Positions 1 through 13,250 of a DNA stretch of 64,000 bases are shown one piece after another (positions within the stretch are counted from its first letter, which is position 1; each line of letters begins with the position of its first letter). Source of the DNA: Paulownia fortunei (taxonomy: Eukaryota > Streptophyta > Magnoliopsida > Lamiales > Paulowniaceae); the NCBI GenBank assembly GCA_019321725.1, contig CM033115.1:3296673-3360672 (forward strand). Reading direction: 5' to 3'. Both the position numbers and the translations under genes were made by a program. The notes under the pieces were generated by a model. That model searched no databases. It saw only the letters and a program-made list of their open reading frames with translations, and was not told where the DNA came from.

Positions 1-627
1 AAATTAAAGTGTTATAGGTTTTAATTTGCTCATTCTAGTTGAGACAATGGCACTGATTATACTTTATGATTGAAAGAAAAAAGTGAAATATACTTCTGTT
101 GACAGCTTAGATATGTTCTTTCAACTATTTGAAGAAAGAGAATTACCCTTCCACTTTGAACCAGGCTGGTTTGGCCATGTTTCATGCACTTCTCTGCTTA
201 TAACCTTTAAACCAAAAGAATAAAAATGCAGAAGGCAATGACTGAAACAAAAGATCTAAAAACAAAACCCTTTCATTTTACAATAATATAAAGCAAATAG
301 TAGTATATTAATATCCAAACTTGTACAAAGAAAAGTCTAAAGAAAAATCCCATTTTCCAGTCCCACCAACAATATTAGTACAAATATTATTGCCTAGGTC
401 TAAGCAAAATGAAGAAATTTTTTTTGAGCAAAACAATCTCCCAATCTCTATCTTTGTCTTGGCATACAACTACAAAGTACATGAAATATGTTAATAAAGC
501 AGTGTTGTTTACATTTTTCCTCATATTCTATAACATGTACCAGTTCCACAGTCTCTTTCAACAGTGAGAACTAATCAAGAAATCTCTTCATCAGATTGTT
601 TAAATTTCAACTTCAAAAATGCAGTTT
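1..627. other. 3' flank of the UNC13-like gene
   Basis: AT-rich sequence lying downstream of the minus-strand UNC13-like stop codon. I see no open frame with coding character on either strand and no RNA gene. Part of it is probably the 3' UTR of that gene, but no polyadenylation site can be fixed from sequence alone. Confidence 0.5.
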
Positions 628-3600
628 TCAAATCATCCTGATCCCAGGCCTCCTCTTTGCCAATTGGAATGTTTTCTTGAGGAACTGATTAGCGACTCGA
701 TCGTTCCTAGAGCAAAGTACCCTTAATATGGTATTGGGATCAGACCTGTGCCATCTTCCAGTTGTTGGTGGCATAGGAAGCTTCTGCCCTGCACCCACAC
801 CGCCTATTCCGCAAGCTTCAATAGCCACACTGCTAAAATCTTCCACTAATTGCTCAGTAGACTGTCCCATCAGTGCCACCACCCCTTCCAATGCCTCAGC
901 TTCTTTGTCAACCATATCCTCCACTATCAAACCTTCCCCACATGTACAAAATACACGTTTCAAGTTATCAAAATCCTCCTCAATCATCGGATGATCCAAC
1001 CTAGTGAAGATCCTGGAACTGCCCCCGCTAGCAGAACCATAAGGAATGCCTCAAAAGAGGCCTTCATTACTGCTTTTAAAGCTAGTGGTTGAGACCGATC
1101 AGTAACTATTGCGCACAAAAGAGTGAGATTCTGCTTCAGTAGTCTTAATGCTGGTCTAATGCGTGCATTAGCTACATTACCAACATATAGGCTACCATAG
1201 AAAACAGCGTTTGAATCCAAGAATATTAGACGATAAGCAGCTACTTCAGACACGTGCTGAGAGACTACTTGCAAGGTTGATTGGCTATGTTCAAAATAGG
1301 AACTGCCTGGTTGCTTTCTGTTACCAAACTGACTTTTTGTTGGAGTGATCTTTGGGGAGACAGATAATGTTTTGTCAAGAGAGTGAAGTTGTGAGACAAG
1401 GTAATGCAAGGTGTTAAGTCGGATGTAAAGGCGTTGTGTTCCACGACTCGTTGAAGGACGTGGATGATTTCCTTCATTGGTCAAACTCTGGTTCGGATCT
1501 TCTACTCCAACACTGCATGCAGCTCTTCTCCAAAGTTTGAAGAATTTTGAGTCCCGGCTACATCGTGTCAGTGGAGGAAGTGTGGGGAGATAACTCTGTT
1601 TTGATCCTGAAAAATGAAAAGAATAGGGAGGAAGAAAGATCAAGCATTTATCTTGATTTCAGGAAGTGACTAGACTTGGGATAAAGTGATTATAATCAAA
1701 TGGTGCTGAACTATTGGAAACTGGCTACTGGTTTAGAATATAAATGATCTGAAACAAGAATAAAGATATATATCTGAATTACTTGTGGATTGTAGTTTAG
1801 TAAATGGAAATTTTAAGTGTTAATTCTTACCACATGATGCAACAAATGTAATGTAATCTCGGAAGATATTCTCCAAACCATCAACAAGATCATAAAATAA
1901 ATTCTCTGATATGTTTACTGGAATTTCAAAGAAATTCTCCACAGCTTCCTTGGCAAAGTTGGCTAGTTCCCCAGCCGAATGAGCGTATGGCTCAGTTTTG
2001 GACTTGGGATTCCAAGTCTGCAAGACAAAGTGACTTTTATCAGTATGGAAGAGACAAATTTCCTAGAAAATTTTCCAAATCATAAGATTTACTACATTAA
2101 AAGTGAAGAACATAAGATAATCTAATAAGCTATACTTCTGTTTGTTTTGCTCTCAGGAGATGTTCCTTTCCCTTCTGCAACCTCTCCTGAATCCACTGTT
2201 TCAATAGTCTTAGTATCATTGAATCAACTTCATAAGGAACCATCTCCCTCACAATTGCCTTGCCTCCATCTTCACATTCCACAGAGTCCTCAACCACCAG
2301 TTGTACCAAGGCCTTCTCAAGCTTCCCAGCCCTCTGCAATACCAAGACAGTTTCATTCAAGAACGAAGATTTGCCCGTTAGGTATTGCTTCAACAAAGTT
2401 CCATAGCAAGAATGCAGGGTCACAGCGGCAACTCCAGCACCAATTGGGTGCCATTTCTTCAAAACAGGACTGAAAATATCCTTCTCCTTTGCAGCCAATT
2501 CTTCGGTTTTTCTAGCCAATTTAATGAGCACCTCACTCACTTCTTGTGCTTCAGTGTACTTTGTCCCATTGACGTTTTGATCTTCTAGCATCTTTCGACA
2601 ACAGTGAGTTAGATTAGCCAAACAAAGCATAATGTTTCTTTAATCATATTTGCTATGGGAATGGTGCTAGAAATACAAACTAAAGCAACAAAAAAAGAAA
2701 AATGTAGACAAACCTTGGCAAATGCATTCCTCAACGATGATCGAATGTAATGATCAACTCTATTTCCAGTCGACTCATCACCTGCTTCTCCCTTTTCTTG
2801 GGGTGAAGTAACATAACAGGGGACATCCTCTTCTAGTATCTTTGTAGCTGAGAAAAGTAAAGGAAGCATGTTTTCCATAAGTCCAACTGTTTCCTTACTG
2901 AAACTCCCATGGTAATTTAGCAATCTCTTCTCAGACCACTTCTTCATTGCAGTCAAAACACATGCCAGCATCTTCATATAAACAGGCTCTCTATCAACCT
3001 TCTTAGCATCACTTGCTACTTCTGTCAGCATTGCAAAAGACGCACCAAGAAGATCCGGCTCCACCTGTCCTGTCAAGACATATTGTTCGAAAAGCACCCA
3101 AGCGAAACACAGGTTGTGTATCGATCTATTAATTCCCAACGTGGACCACGTTTTCTTCATAATCTCTATCAACTCATCAATTTCATCTAGGACTAGTGTT
3201 TCATCCTTTATATCGAAAACTGAAGAGACCAGGGCAGTGTAGATATGGACATTCATGGGGTATCCGTCGGCCCAATGGCACACATCAGTAGTTCCACCAT
3301 CAGGGCTTCGCCAAGCCAAGGAAACGACACAATTGCAAAGTGTTCTCATGGTCGTGGAATTCTTCCCAGTGTCTATTGCCTTCGTCTCAGAAGCATCAAT
3401 AATGTCTCTAAGTTTTGCAGCAAATGCATCTGATTTTTCTAGAGGAATAGAAGGGTGAAGTAGAAGTCCTGTCTCTAGTATTTTCAGCTGGCGCTTTTGC
3501 CATAGATGGTATTCATGAGCATCATTGAATTCAGATGGTTTCAAATGGCGCAGCAGCTCCAGGGGAAGGATTATAGTCTCTGCACGCCTGCCCATCTGAT

Positions 3601-4775
3601 CAAACCAAAGAATGTCACAAATAATATTAGTCGAATCAACAGCACAAACTGCCCATTAATTTATCTGTCCTGTTTCACTAACTTCAGCTTATCGATACAC
3701 ATGCAGCATACATTCCACCTTCCATCAGAAACGAAACAATTGAAGGTCACCATGATCCCGGAACCAAACATGGTGCTTTTCAACATTAATGCAAACTTAT
3801 ACATTGACTAAACTTCTGCTCTCCCAATATTTAATGCTTGCATGTAAGATAATCGGACATGATCTTCTACTGCAAATTTTATTGCGTTCTTTATTATGTT
3901 GCACTAATAAATCTAATAAATCAATACTTCCCAAATTAAGATGAAAAACCAGTGAAAAACTAACTATTAATATGAACATTTTCTCTTATTTCCTTGGCCA
4001 AAACGTGCCAATTCTCCTTAATTATTGAATCAAAAGAATTGCTTTCACATTTTCAATTAATCCAACAAAACCAACACAAGATGCAAATACAAATTCAAGA
4101 TTTGTGCCTTCATAACATTAGATATGTAGTAGAATTTGCCAAATATTCCCATCATAATTTCTCTTACACCCATGCATGCGACACACATATTATGTTACGT
4201 TTACGTACTTGGCCAACAAGGGTCCTCATGAGAGTTTTACGTAGCCTATTGTCGCTCTGTTCCGTCACCCTCATCTGCTGCCTCATAATCTCCGCCGACG
4301 TCATCGGTCGCCTCAGCCTCCCCACCTGCGGCACCGTGAACCCCACCCTGGGGCTCGACCCAGCCCCGGACCCACTCGGGGATGATGGGTTCGACCCACA
4401 TGAGCTGGTCCGCCTTGAAGACGGGGACCGCCTCAGCATTTTCAGCCCTAACGCTCTCTTCACCCGGCTAGTTACCGCCATTCCTACCCCGGGCGGCTTC
4501 ACCGGAGACCCAGGAGACGACCCGTTTCCGTCCCCTCCGCCATCGGAGGAGTTGTAGTACGTGATCGCGCTCCGGCCTCCGAACCCCGGCGACGACCTGC
4601 AAGCCGTGAAGAACACCTCGTAGGCGGCTTCGCGGAAGTCATCGCGGTCGAGGCCGTCGAGCTTGCCGAATGGCGACAAAAAGTCCACCGTGGGTACCGG
4701 TTGGATCGGCTCCTGGGCTGGCCGTGGAGAGGGGATGCTGGGATTGATGTTGGATAAGCGGAAATGACGACCCAT
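628..4775 (-). CDS. UNC13-like protein with DUF810/MUN region; frame broken by one missing base
   Basis: Plant DUF810 protein, a relative of animal UNC13/Munc13 and of Arabidopsis PATROL1, a family linked to vesicle tethering and delivery to the plasma membrane. Five exons on the minus strand: 4775-4209, 3595-2714, 2591-2136, 2017-1831 and 1606-628, all with GT-AG borders that keep phase. The start is the ATG at 4775 (MGRHFRLSN). Exon 1 carries a Ser/Gly/Pro-rich linker followed by the block RRPMTSAEIMRQQMRV; exon 2 begins MGRRAETIILPLELLRHLKP; exon 4 has EPYAHSAGELANFAKEAVEN; the tail has CGEGLIVEDMVDKEAEALEG and PPTTGRWHRSDPNTILRVLC. All match the family order. Near position 1022-1026 a run of five C (G on the coding strand) stands where six are needed. 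As read, translation stops at 984, giving about 904 residues instead of about 1023 and losing the conserved C-terminus. The N-terminus resembles the At2g33420/At1g04470 subgroup rather than PATROL1 itself. Exocytic function is inferred from the family. Confidence 0.88.
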
Positions 4776-5000
4776 TGACGGACGGGTCGAATTTCCGGCG
4801 AGAAGATAACTACGTCGTCAGATATCCGGCGGGAGAGAGGGGAGAGAGAAGCTGGTGAACATTATATTGCTAGCTTTTTGTGAAGAGAGGACCAGAAAGA
4901 AGATGATAGAGAGAAGAGGGAGACAAACAACGCTCGCTACAGAAAGAGAGAGAGAGAGACAAAGATTGATGGTTGGTTTTCGGTTATCTGTGTAGTACTA
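4776..5000 (-). promoter_or_regulatory. 5' UTR and core promoter region of the UNC13-like gene
   Basis: Upstream of the minus-strand ATG the plus strand has a GA-rich run at about 4941-4962. On the transcript strand this is a CT-rich tract, typical of dicot 5' UTRs. No exact transcription start can be fixed. Confidence 0.4.
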
Positions 5001-7327
5001 AGAATACGAGAAAGGAAAGGTAGTGCAGAGTTCTCGTTTGGTTACCCTAGAATTTAAGAGACCATAAACTATTTGAGGAATATTTCTATATTTAGATTGT
5101 GATGGGTTCGGATCTAGTTTATTGCTTCATTTTGTATTTTATACATATTAAGTGGATAAACTATTTTCTTAAAATATATATTTGATAAGTGTATGTGAAA
5201 TAAAAAATAAAATAAAATATTAAATTAAAATAAAAATTTTAAATAGTTCGACCAACCCAAATAAATCATATGTTTGAATTATTTTTATTTTGTTATGTAG
5301 ATGCTAAGAGATTGATCACTCACAAGGTATTAATAAAACATATCATTCCTTCGTGTTTTTCAAAAGATACGTCTTATATACATATTTTCAAAAGAGATAT
5401 ATACCTGTTTGTGTTTTAAAAAATGAATAAATAAATAACACTCAACTTAAATTTTATCAGTAAATTAAAAAATGATCATATTACCCTTATAGATATGCTA
5501 TTGATTTTTTCACTTTATTTTCCTTGATTCACAATCATTTAATGATTATAAAATAGACATATGTATATATTTATTAAAAACATGTGCATTATTTCAAAAT
5601 ATATAGAATAATATGAATATGCTTTAATTATAGATTTTATTTTCTTATATTTAAAATAAATATGAAATATATTATCACATCGAAGTTCAATACGCTTATA
5701 TAGTATAATAGATATTTGATATTTTTCTTAACATATTTATATAATAATGTCATATGAGATAAAACCTGAAAGTTAATAATATTAAGATTTTATGTAATTA
5801 TTCAAAATATCTTAAATAAAATAATAAGAATGTTACTAAAATATATTTTTTGACATCTTTGAAATAATGCATTGTTAATAAATCTATATTTCACATATAT
5901 ATATATTTAATAATATCACCCTAATACTTATAAGAAATCAAAACAAATGACACTGCTAGTTTCTATGATCATTTATACTAATATGAAATAGAGGGCATGA
6001 TAGGGGATTACAACCTTCATACTACTTTCTAGCTACTGCGTTGATAAGGGTCAAAGCTCTACCTCGCGAATAGATTTAGAGCCCCGCAAATATCCTGCAG
6101 TTGAATAGAAACAGAGAGAAAGTTAATGACTAACCCACTAGTTGTAGGGCAAGAAAGAAAAAGCATAGCGACAAGCGGCGAAAAGTAGGCAATAGAATTA
6201 AACTAACCCTTAGTAATAGTAGCTATAGAGCTCCTGCAGCTTATTCATTTTGTGATTAAATAAGTGATAAAAATTAAGTTGGTTGTTATTTACTTTTAAA
6301 AAAAAAAAAAAACACACAAAAGGGTTACATGCCTTTTTCCAAAACATAGGAGAAAATATACCCATTTCAAAAACAAAGAGGGGTTAAAAGGCTAGTTTCT
6401 GGTTATTACACTTATCATTTAATTAGTTGAGTTTGATCAAATCAAATCTAAATAAGAATTTTCTAGTTTGTCTATGATTTGATTAGACTCAATTCAATAG
6501 CTAGCTCAGTGAATTTAATATTGTTAGTGATTTGTTCGTGTAAAATGAACACAACCGAGTATAATGTAAATGGATAAATAATAAAATCTCAATAAATGAA
6601 TATTCCATAAATTAATAAGTTCGTTTAAATAAAAAAAAATTGTAGGTCTTGACTCGAGCCAATGTACTAAATTAATAATCTCGCTAAATGCAAAAAAAAA
6701 ATAATCTTTTTCAAATTCTTCAGGACCCAATGAAAAAATAAATTAATAATTGACAATATATATATATATACATAATTCACAATATTAAAGATGTTTTTTT
6801 CCTGACAATTTATATTTTCTCAATTCAACTCTTAAGCATCTAAAATTGTAGCCCTTCGTCTTAACTTTTAATAACATCAAGAATTACATCATTCTAATAT
6901 TGTAGCCGATCAAAATATTGAATCCTAACTAGAAAAGATGAGAAACAATATATGGTAGGAAATTATTTCTTTGTTTTCTTTTTTTTTTTTTTGGATCTTT
7001 TTTCTTTTTTTATTTAGTAAATATTTTCAATTAGTGGCCTTAAAATATATTAGAAAATGCAAAAATTATAAATCGAGTCATTTTGTTCACTTCCCTACTT
7101 ACGAGTCCCATTTTTCACTGTACACACGAAACAAATCGTGGACTAGGCATTGCTGCTGTTTTTCCCTAAAATTTTCAGTCCCAGGTGGTAGCTTATAGAA
7201 AAGTGGATTTGTTCAATCTCGCTGTGCTATGAGAATGAGAGCCTACACCCCTCCACCCCCACCCCCACCCCCCGCCACCAAAAAAAAAAGGGAAAAAAAA
7301 TAAAATTGAGAATGAGAGCCTGCTTCA

Positions 7328-7425
7328 GTCAATCTGGGCCTTCTTCAAGAATCAAAGTGCGGCCTAAAGGCCCTAACTTGGCCCATTTGTCAAATTAAGT
7401 CAACCTGGGCCTTGTTCAATAATCA
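7328..7425. repeat. Two-copy imperfect tandem duplication
   Basis: The segment starting at 7328 (tcaatctgggccttcttcaa) returns in diverged form about 70 bases later (tcaacctgggccttgttcaa), each followed by a similar gaatcaa/taatcag stretch. It sits in a small island less AT-rich than its surroundings, next to a C-rich tract. Function unknown; probably a decayed local duplication. Confidence 0.55.
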
Positions 7426-8405
7426 GGTGCATATACGCATTTTTTTTGTTTTGTTTTTTGAATATTGAATACAGTAATTCCTTTTCTTTTTGTATTCATT
7501 ATAAACATGTGCTATTCATGCAATTAATAATACAAATATATAAGAAGAAGAAAAAATAGAGCATTGGAATCCTATGTATATGTTCATTTTATAAAATATA
7601 ACTTTTTTCTTTAAGAGCATCCTAGAAAATATAATAACAAAATTATCTGAATTTTTCAAAATAACTCGAACAAAATATAATATTTTTATAGGATATTGGA
7701 ATCCCATATATCTTTCGAAATATAATGTGATAAAAAATTCTAATTTTTTATTAATACATCGATTTATTTTTGAAGTTTATTTCAATTTTAATAAGATTAT
7801 ATTATGATGAGTTGATTTTCTATGCTCCAATGCATATAAATAAATTTACTAGATAACACAATTTGTATTGACAATCTTCACATATAAATGCATTATTTTT
7901 AGAAAATATTTAGAGATTTTGTATTGATATATTTTTGAATTAATCATGAATTTTAATAATGAATTTATAATGCAGAAGAGAATATGTCGAATTTTTTTCA
8001 AATTATCATGAATAATAACTAAATTATAAATTTTAAGAGCTAACAATTAATTCTCGAATCCCGAATTTATTAAGAAAATAATGAATTTGATATTGAAGGG
8101 CTATGAAATTTATTTCATGACTAACTTTGAGTTATAACTATCCCAATACCCATTGGGACCACGTTTTATATGTTCACATGTATGTGATGTGTCGAAATCA
8201 AGATTTTATTACTAGGAAAATTTTCATGAAATTGACAATGACACCAAATAACCTTGTTATATAATTTAAGCAAGAAAATTGAACCAATTAAAATGCTAGA
8301 AAGTCCATGCATTGAAACTTTTGTCCAAGTGTTACTAAAATATAAAAAAAATAAAAATTCAATTATTGAAGTTATCACGTGCAAAAATAAAATAGGAAAA
8401 CTTTC

Positions 8406-8480
8406 GGAGGAATGATATTTTTATTTGATAATAAAATAATATTTGATAAGTGTATTTTGGAGGAATGATATTTTTATTTT
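8406..8480. repeat. Short direct repeat pair
   Basis: The 20-mer ggaggaatgatatttttatt occurs near 8406 and again near 8459, separated by AT-rich sequence containing atttgataa and atttgataag. This is a small local duplication with no visible function. Confidence 0.6.
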
Positions 8481-9165
8481 TTCTAAATATTTTTTTTCAA
8501 AGTCATTCTCTCATCTTTATATATCTTCTAATCATTATATCAGTTTAAGTAAATTTCTTTTTATATATATATATATAAATCATTACATGAAGAAATCATA
8601 TCTATTTTTATATCTTTCATTTATTATATTAATACAATATATTTCTTCAACTATTATCTTAATATAAATATATTTTTTCAACCATTATCATAATATACAA
8701 TCAATATAAAATATTTTAAAATTTTGATGTGATACTATTAACTATAAGAAGACATTAATAGTAATAATTCATTCAACCGCGCTTCTCATAAAAATATATA
8801 TTTTTTTTAAAATATTTCTTTGAAAACACCCAAAATAATACCCAATATAATGTAAAATTGCAGAACCTCCTACCCTACAAGACTAAAAATGTAATTTTGC
8901 CTAAAACCTTGCCTCTTTCAAGTACACACATGGAATAATATTTGTGGTCAAATACATAAGTTAAATTTAATAGTTAAATAGAATCACAGTTTAATTTAGG
9001 CTTTAATTATTAAGAATTCCAAGAATATGATAATTAAATAAGTCCTATAAGATTGGGCTTAGTTAAAAAAAATTAATATATAAAAATATATTAATTAGGA
9101 ATATTAAATATTTAAAAATATTAATTATAAAATAATGAGTGAGAGATAGAGACTTGCAAACACTA

Positions 9166-9290
9166 ACCAAGAATTTTAAAGGGTCCCTAATCCACCACGT
9201 TGCCCATATGCCAGTTGCAAATTATTAAAAGCCAAAACATGTGCTTCTTGAGAATGTGAATACTGTCAGAATGTGTTTATATGTTTTGTT
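9166..9290 (+). pseudogene. Remnant of a cysteine-rich peptide coding fragment, copy 1
   Basis: Translation in one frame gives a piece reading PPRCPYASCKLLKAKTCAS followed by a stop codon. It aligns with the better-preserved copy about 700 bases downstream over the nucleotide stretch from aaccaagaatt through ccaccacg and ccagttgcaaatt. In-frame stops before and after the Cys block show it is not an intact gene. The parent family is not recognised. Confidence 0.45.
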
Positions 9291-9851
9291 AGATTTTAGA
9301 CACCTAGCAAAAGAAATTTCTTGTTTCTTTGGAAATATTATAGTAGCAAAAGTCATAGAAATTTGTATTTTATATATTTAAAAAAATTATTTGATTATTA
9401 ATAGATGACGAAGGGGGGAATATATAATTGAAAAAAAGAAATTAATTAATTATTTATCAAAATTTTATTTATTCAATGACCAGAACTAAAAACATCGGAT
9501 ATATAGCTTAGGTATGTAGTGGGATCAAAAAATATTTAGAATAAAAATGTATTTGGATGTGTTGTTGAAAAGAAATTATGTTATTTATTTGGAGAGTTAT
9601 TTTTAATTAGTGAGAAATATATTTAAATGTAGATGTCTTGTTGTAATTAATTAATGTATAGTAGCATATATAATTAGTTATAATTAGTGGAGGTACAGTA
9701 ATATCTATAAATATTTAATTAAAATAATAATATAGATTTCTTGTTATAGTTATGAAAGTATAATATAATATATAAACGTGGAAGAAATAACACCAAGGCC
9801 CCAGAACTTCCTAAAAATTACTTTCTAGAGGGCACAAAATTCAAACCAACT

Positions 9852-10050
9852 TAGCCAATATCCCTTTGTAACCAAGAATTCTACTTGGTCACAAGTCCAC
9901 CACGCTGTCCGAACACCAGCTGCAAATTTAACAATCCAAACTTGTGGTTTTGCAGACAATCATGTCAGAAAATCGGCTGTCGTCAAACCTACCCCCGTCC
10001 GTACGACTCAATCTGTTTTGTGATATATAAAATCAAATTATCTAATTTTT
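9852..10050 (+). pseudogene. Cysteine-rich peptide-like fragment, copy 2
   Basis: The open frame from just after a stop at 9852-9854 reads through PPRCPNTSCKFNNPN and CRQSCQKIGCRQTYPRPYDS. It has six cysteines spaced C-x4-C-x9-C-x3-C-x4-C-x11-C, which looks like a small secreted Cys-rich peptide. There is no in-frame ATG and no signal peptide in the visible frame, so it is either the last exon of an unseen gene or a relic. It pairs with a diverged copy near 9.2 kb. I cannot name the family; the call rests on cysteine spacing and on the duplication. Confidence 0.4.
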
Positions 10051-13000
10051 TTGGGCTAATTTATTATTTAAATTCTTCAATAATTTTGATAATAATAATA
10101 TTTTTTTGTCTTATTTAATAGGGTGAAAAAATTGTGAATTTTTTTGTATGTATCATACTAATTTGGACCCAAAATTTAAAGCGTACTAATTCGATATTTT
10201 AACATACTTTGCATGGCTTCTCCATTCAAATTCACCTGCCAGAAAAAAGGAATATTTATTATATATTCATATCTCTTAGAGGTTTCAGTTTTTGGCTAAT
10301 ATCTACATTTTAGTATTATTGGGTCAAAATTCAAAAAATAAAAAATAAAAAATTATAAGACCAAATACCTTCATGGCTATACTTACGGAAAAAAAAAAAG
10401 GCATAACTTTAAAAACTAATTAGGTGGTATTTTTCACAATCATGGTGCTTTAAAAATAAATAAAAATATTAAAATTCAAGTCTAGCAGTATTTACTCAAA
10501 TAAAGAGCATATATTAATTTTTATATATTTAAAATAGATACATTACTTCGAAAATATTAAGCAAGAGATATATCTTTTAAAATGCACAGTTTTGAAAATT
10601 TTGTGAGACCGAATTATAAATTATGAGGTATTATTTAATAATGTATAGAATATATTTGTTATTTATGCATGAAAAGTAATAGTTTAAAATAACCCCCATT
10701 TGTTTTGTTTTTTTAAATTATAATACTATTCATTATGTTATTAAAGATGGCACTTGTAATTAAATTTAGGTCTTTCACTTTGTTTTTCAAATTATGCATT
10801 TGAAAAATTGTGGACTTTAAAATAATCATAATTTTTATTAGAATTCTTAACTAGATAATACTAAAGTGAGGTATTTACTAAAAATGGATTCAAATTTTTA
10901 ATTTTTTTTCTGTGATTGGTGAACATTGGTGGAAAAGTACTGTTTGGTATCAAATTGGTGCATTAAAAAATTTGGATTCCAAAATTATATAAAATGATTA
11001 GTTTAAGGGTAAAAAAAAATTAATCTTATTAATTACTTCTTCGTCCACAAAAAAAAAAGGAAAAGGGGTCTAACTTGGCATAACACAAAGTTTTAAATGA
11101 GAATTGAGAAAGTAAATTTTTTATATATTTTTATATTATTACAATAAAAAATAGTAGCTGAAAGTTAGTTGTATCACGTTATTATTTCAATTGACTGAAT
11201 AATTTTAGAAAAGGAAACTTTCTTCAAGAAATAAAATTTTATTTTACCATGTTCTAAAAAACAAATAGGACATATACATTTGTTCAAAGGAAATATTACT
11301 AAATTATTTACTACTATACTAAATAATAATGAAATTAAATAATCAATCGTATTAAGAGAAGTATTTTTTTTTAATCAACTATCTAAAAATCTCCAATCTA
11401 TACCATCATATATTTTCTGGTGTATATGCAAAAAGATCAATTCATCTTATTAATTGCATCAGAAACTTGGTTCACCTACATATACATAGGCCCACAATAT
11501 TAATAGATAAATAGTTTCTTACTAACTTCTTGTGGGGATACTATTCTAGGGTTGAATCTATGTTATATCCAATTTATATATATTATGTATATATATCTAA
11601 TGTTAAATATTTTATTTAATAAAAAACAGAATACTTGATAAAATATGAATACATATGAATACATTCAATGTATGTACATCAAGTACAAATGGAACTGTCG
11701 ATAGGCCAAAATTTTTGAGAATTTATTGAAGAAGTTAATGTTTTGTGCCATTTTTTCTAGTCAAACTCTTTGTTAGCCCATCGTATTTAAAAAAAATTAA
11801 TTCAATCCAAAATTCGATCATTCAATATCTCCAAAAAAATGGATATTCGGTGATAAAACACAACAAATATAACAAAATATTATGCGGCAAATGTCGAGTG
11901 CTCTAATGTCTAAATATGGGGAATGAGATTAACGAGGTATTGCTTGGGTAGTAAGACTGAAATTCATACTAAGAAGTTTTGAATTTGAGCCTTAACTATA
12001 TATGGGTATTTTATCTATCTTAATTAATATATAGTTGATGATTTATTATTCATTTTATTGCTAATTATTGATTATTTGTTAATGATTGATATTTTTTATG
12101 TAATAATATATGAAATCGATGTACTTAAAAATTAAAAAAAAAAAAAAGAAAGGCAAAACCATAATTTGAAACAAATCTTTTCTATCTTCTTAAAAATAAG
12201 GATAGAATAGCCTCTCTATTTTTTTAAAAAAAATAAAAAATAAATTCTTTTGATTCTAATGAAGCATACAGTTCCAGATCTCATCCCACAACATACAAAC
12301 CCACAATAAACAAGTTTTCAAGATTTGAAACAAAAATCAAATTATTACAAAATAAAAGATAAAAATATAACTATAATATAATTAACTTATCTACACTCAT
12401 TTGTTTAGCATACTACCAGAAAACGAGTCGTGGCCTCGTAAATTTTATTATATGCATTAATTATTCGTCATGCATGAATTTTTTTTATCATATTCACATA
12501 ACACAATTAATACAATATAATAAAGATTTAATATAATTTAAAATACATTTTCATCTACTTCCCAATGGAAAAACACCTTAGATAGACGAGGACAAAATGC
12601 ATTTGTAATTGTAAATTGAGAAACATGGAGAAAAAAAGGGTAGAGTTCTAAAATTTTTTACCTATGGGGAAAATTACTATCTTTTTATTTTTGTGGGATT
12701 TAAATAATATCATTTAATTAATAGTCCTAAACCGATGGTTGTGAGGGCCATCTTGAACTACATGAATCCCCAGTAATGGTAGATGGACCAACAGGTTTAA
12801 GGACTCACCAAGAAGTTTCCCTAATCTATTACATAGTATTAGTAATTTTTATTTATTCAATCGTTTTTTGAAATGTTATAGTCAATGAATAATATATATA
12901 GATAATTGACAAATATTCAATTTTTTATTATTCAAGAATTTAAAATATAATATATCATAATGTGCGTCGTACTTGTATCTCCCCGTTGACGAATATGGAT

Positions 13001-13250
13001 CTCACCAAATATTTACACACATTTACATGTATGTGTAAATGTATATACATATATATTAATATTCACCACCGAAATATATCGATAAGATCAATTTGAAGTA
13101 TAAATAGATAATGCATCCTAATATAATATGAATATTATACAACCAACCACGATGAAAAGCAGTAATTGGTGGAATCAGTTAAGATTGTTTAATCGATCCT
13201 AAAACCAAGGAAAAATCCTTTTAGAACCCCAAACTTCTCCTACATTCTGA
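10051..13250. other. AT-rich intergenic DNA
   Basis: About 3.2 kb of AT-rich sequence with poly-A/T tracts and no coding frame, RNA gene or clear transposon end that I can support. Confidence 0.55.

Larger units (their letters stand above)
5001..9150. other. AT-rich intergenic DNA, no gene seen
   Basis: Very AT-rich with many short A and T tracts, a C-rich tract at about 7250-7280 and a few short direct repeats listed separately. Open frames here are short, low-complexity and match no family I know. No transposase or reverse transcriptase coding sequence is visible. Confidence 0.6.

Noticed and set aside
1265..1477. 70-codon minus-strand frame in UNC13-like exon 5
   Set aside because: Different frame inside a well-supported exon.
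4164..4775. Plus-strand 187-codon frame (3994-4557) opposite UNC13-like exon 1
   Set aside because: Pro-rich antisense shadow of the conserved minus-strand exon.
9885..10118. Complete 77-aa gene starting at 9885
   Set aside because: The start is TTG and there is no in-frame ATG or signal peptide; kept only as a fragment or relic.
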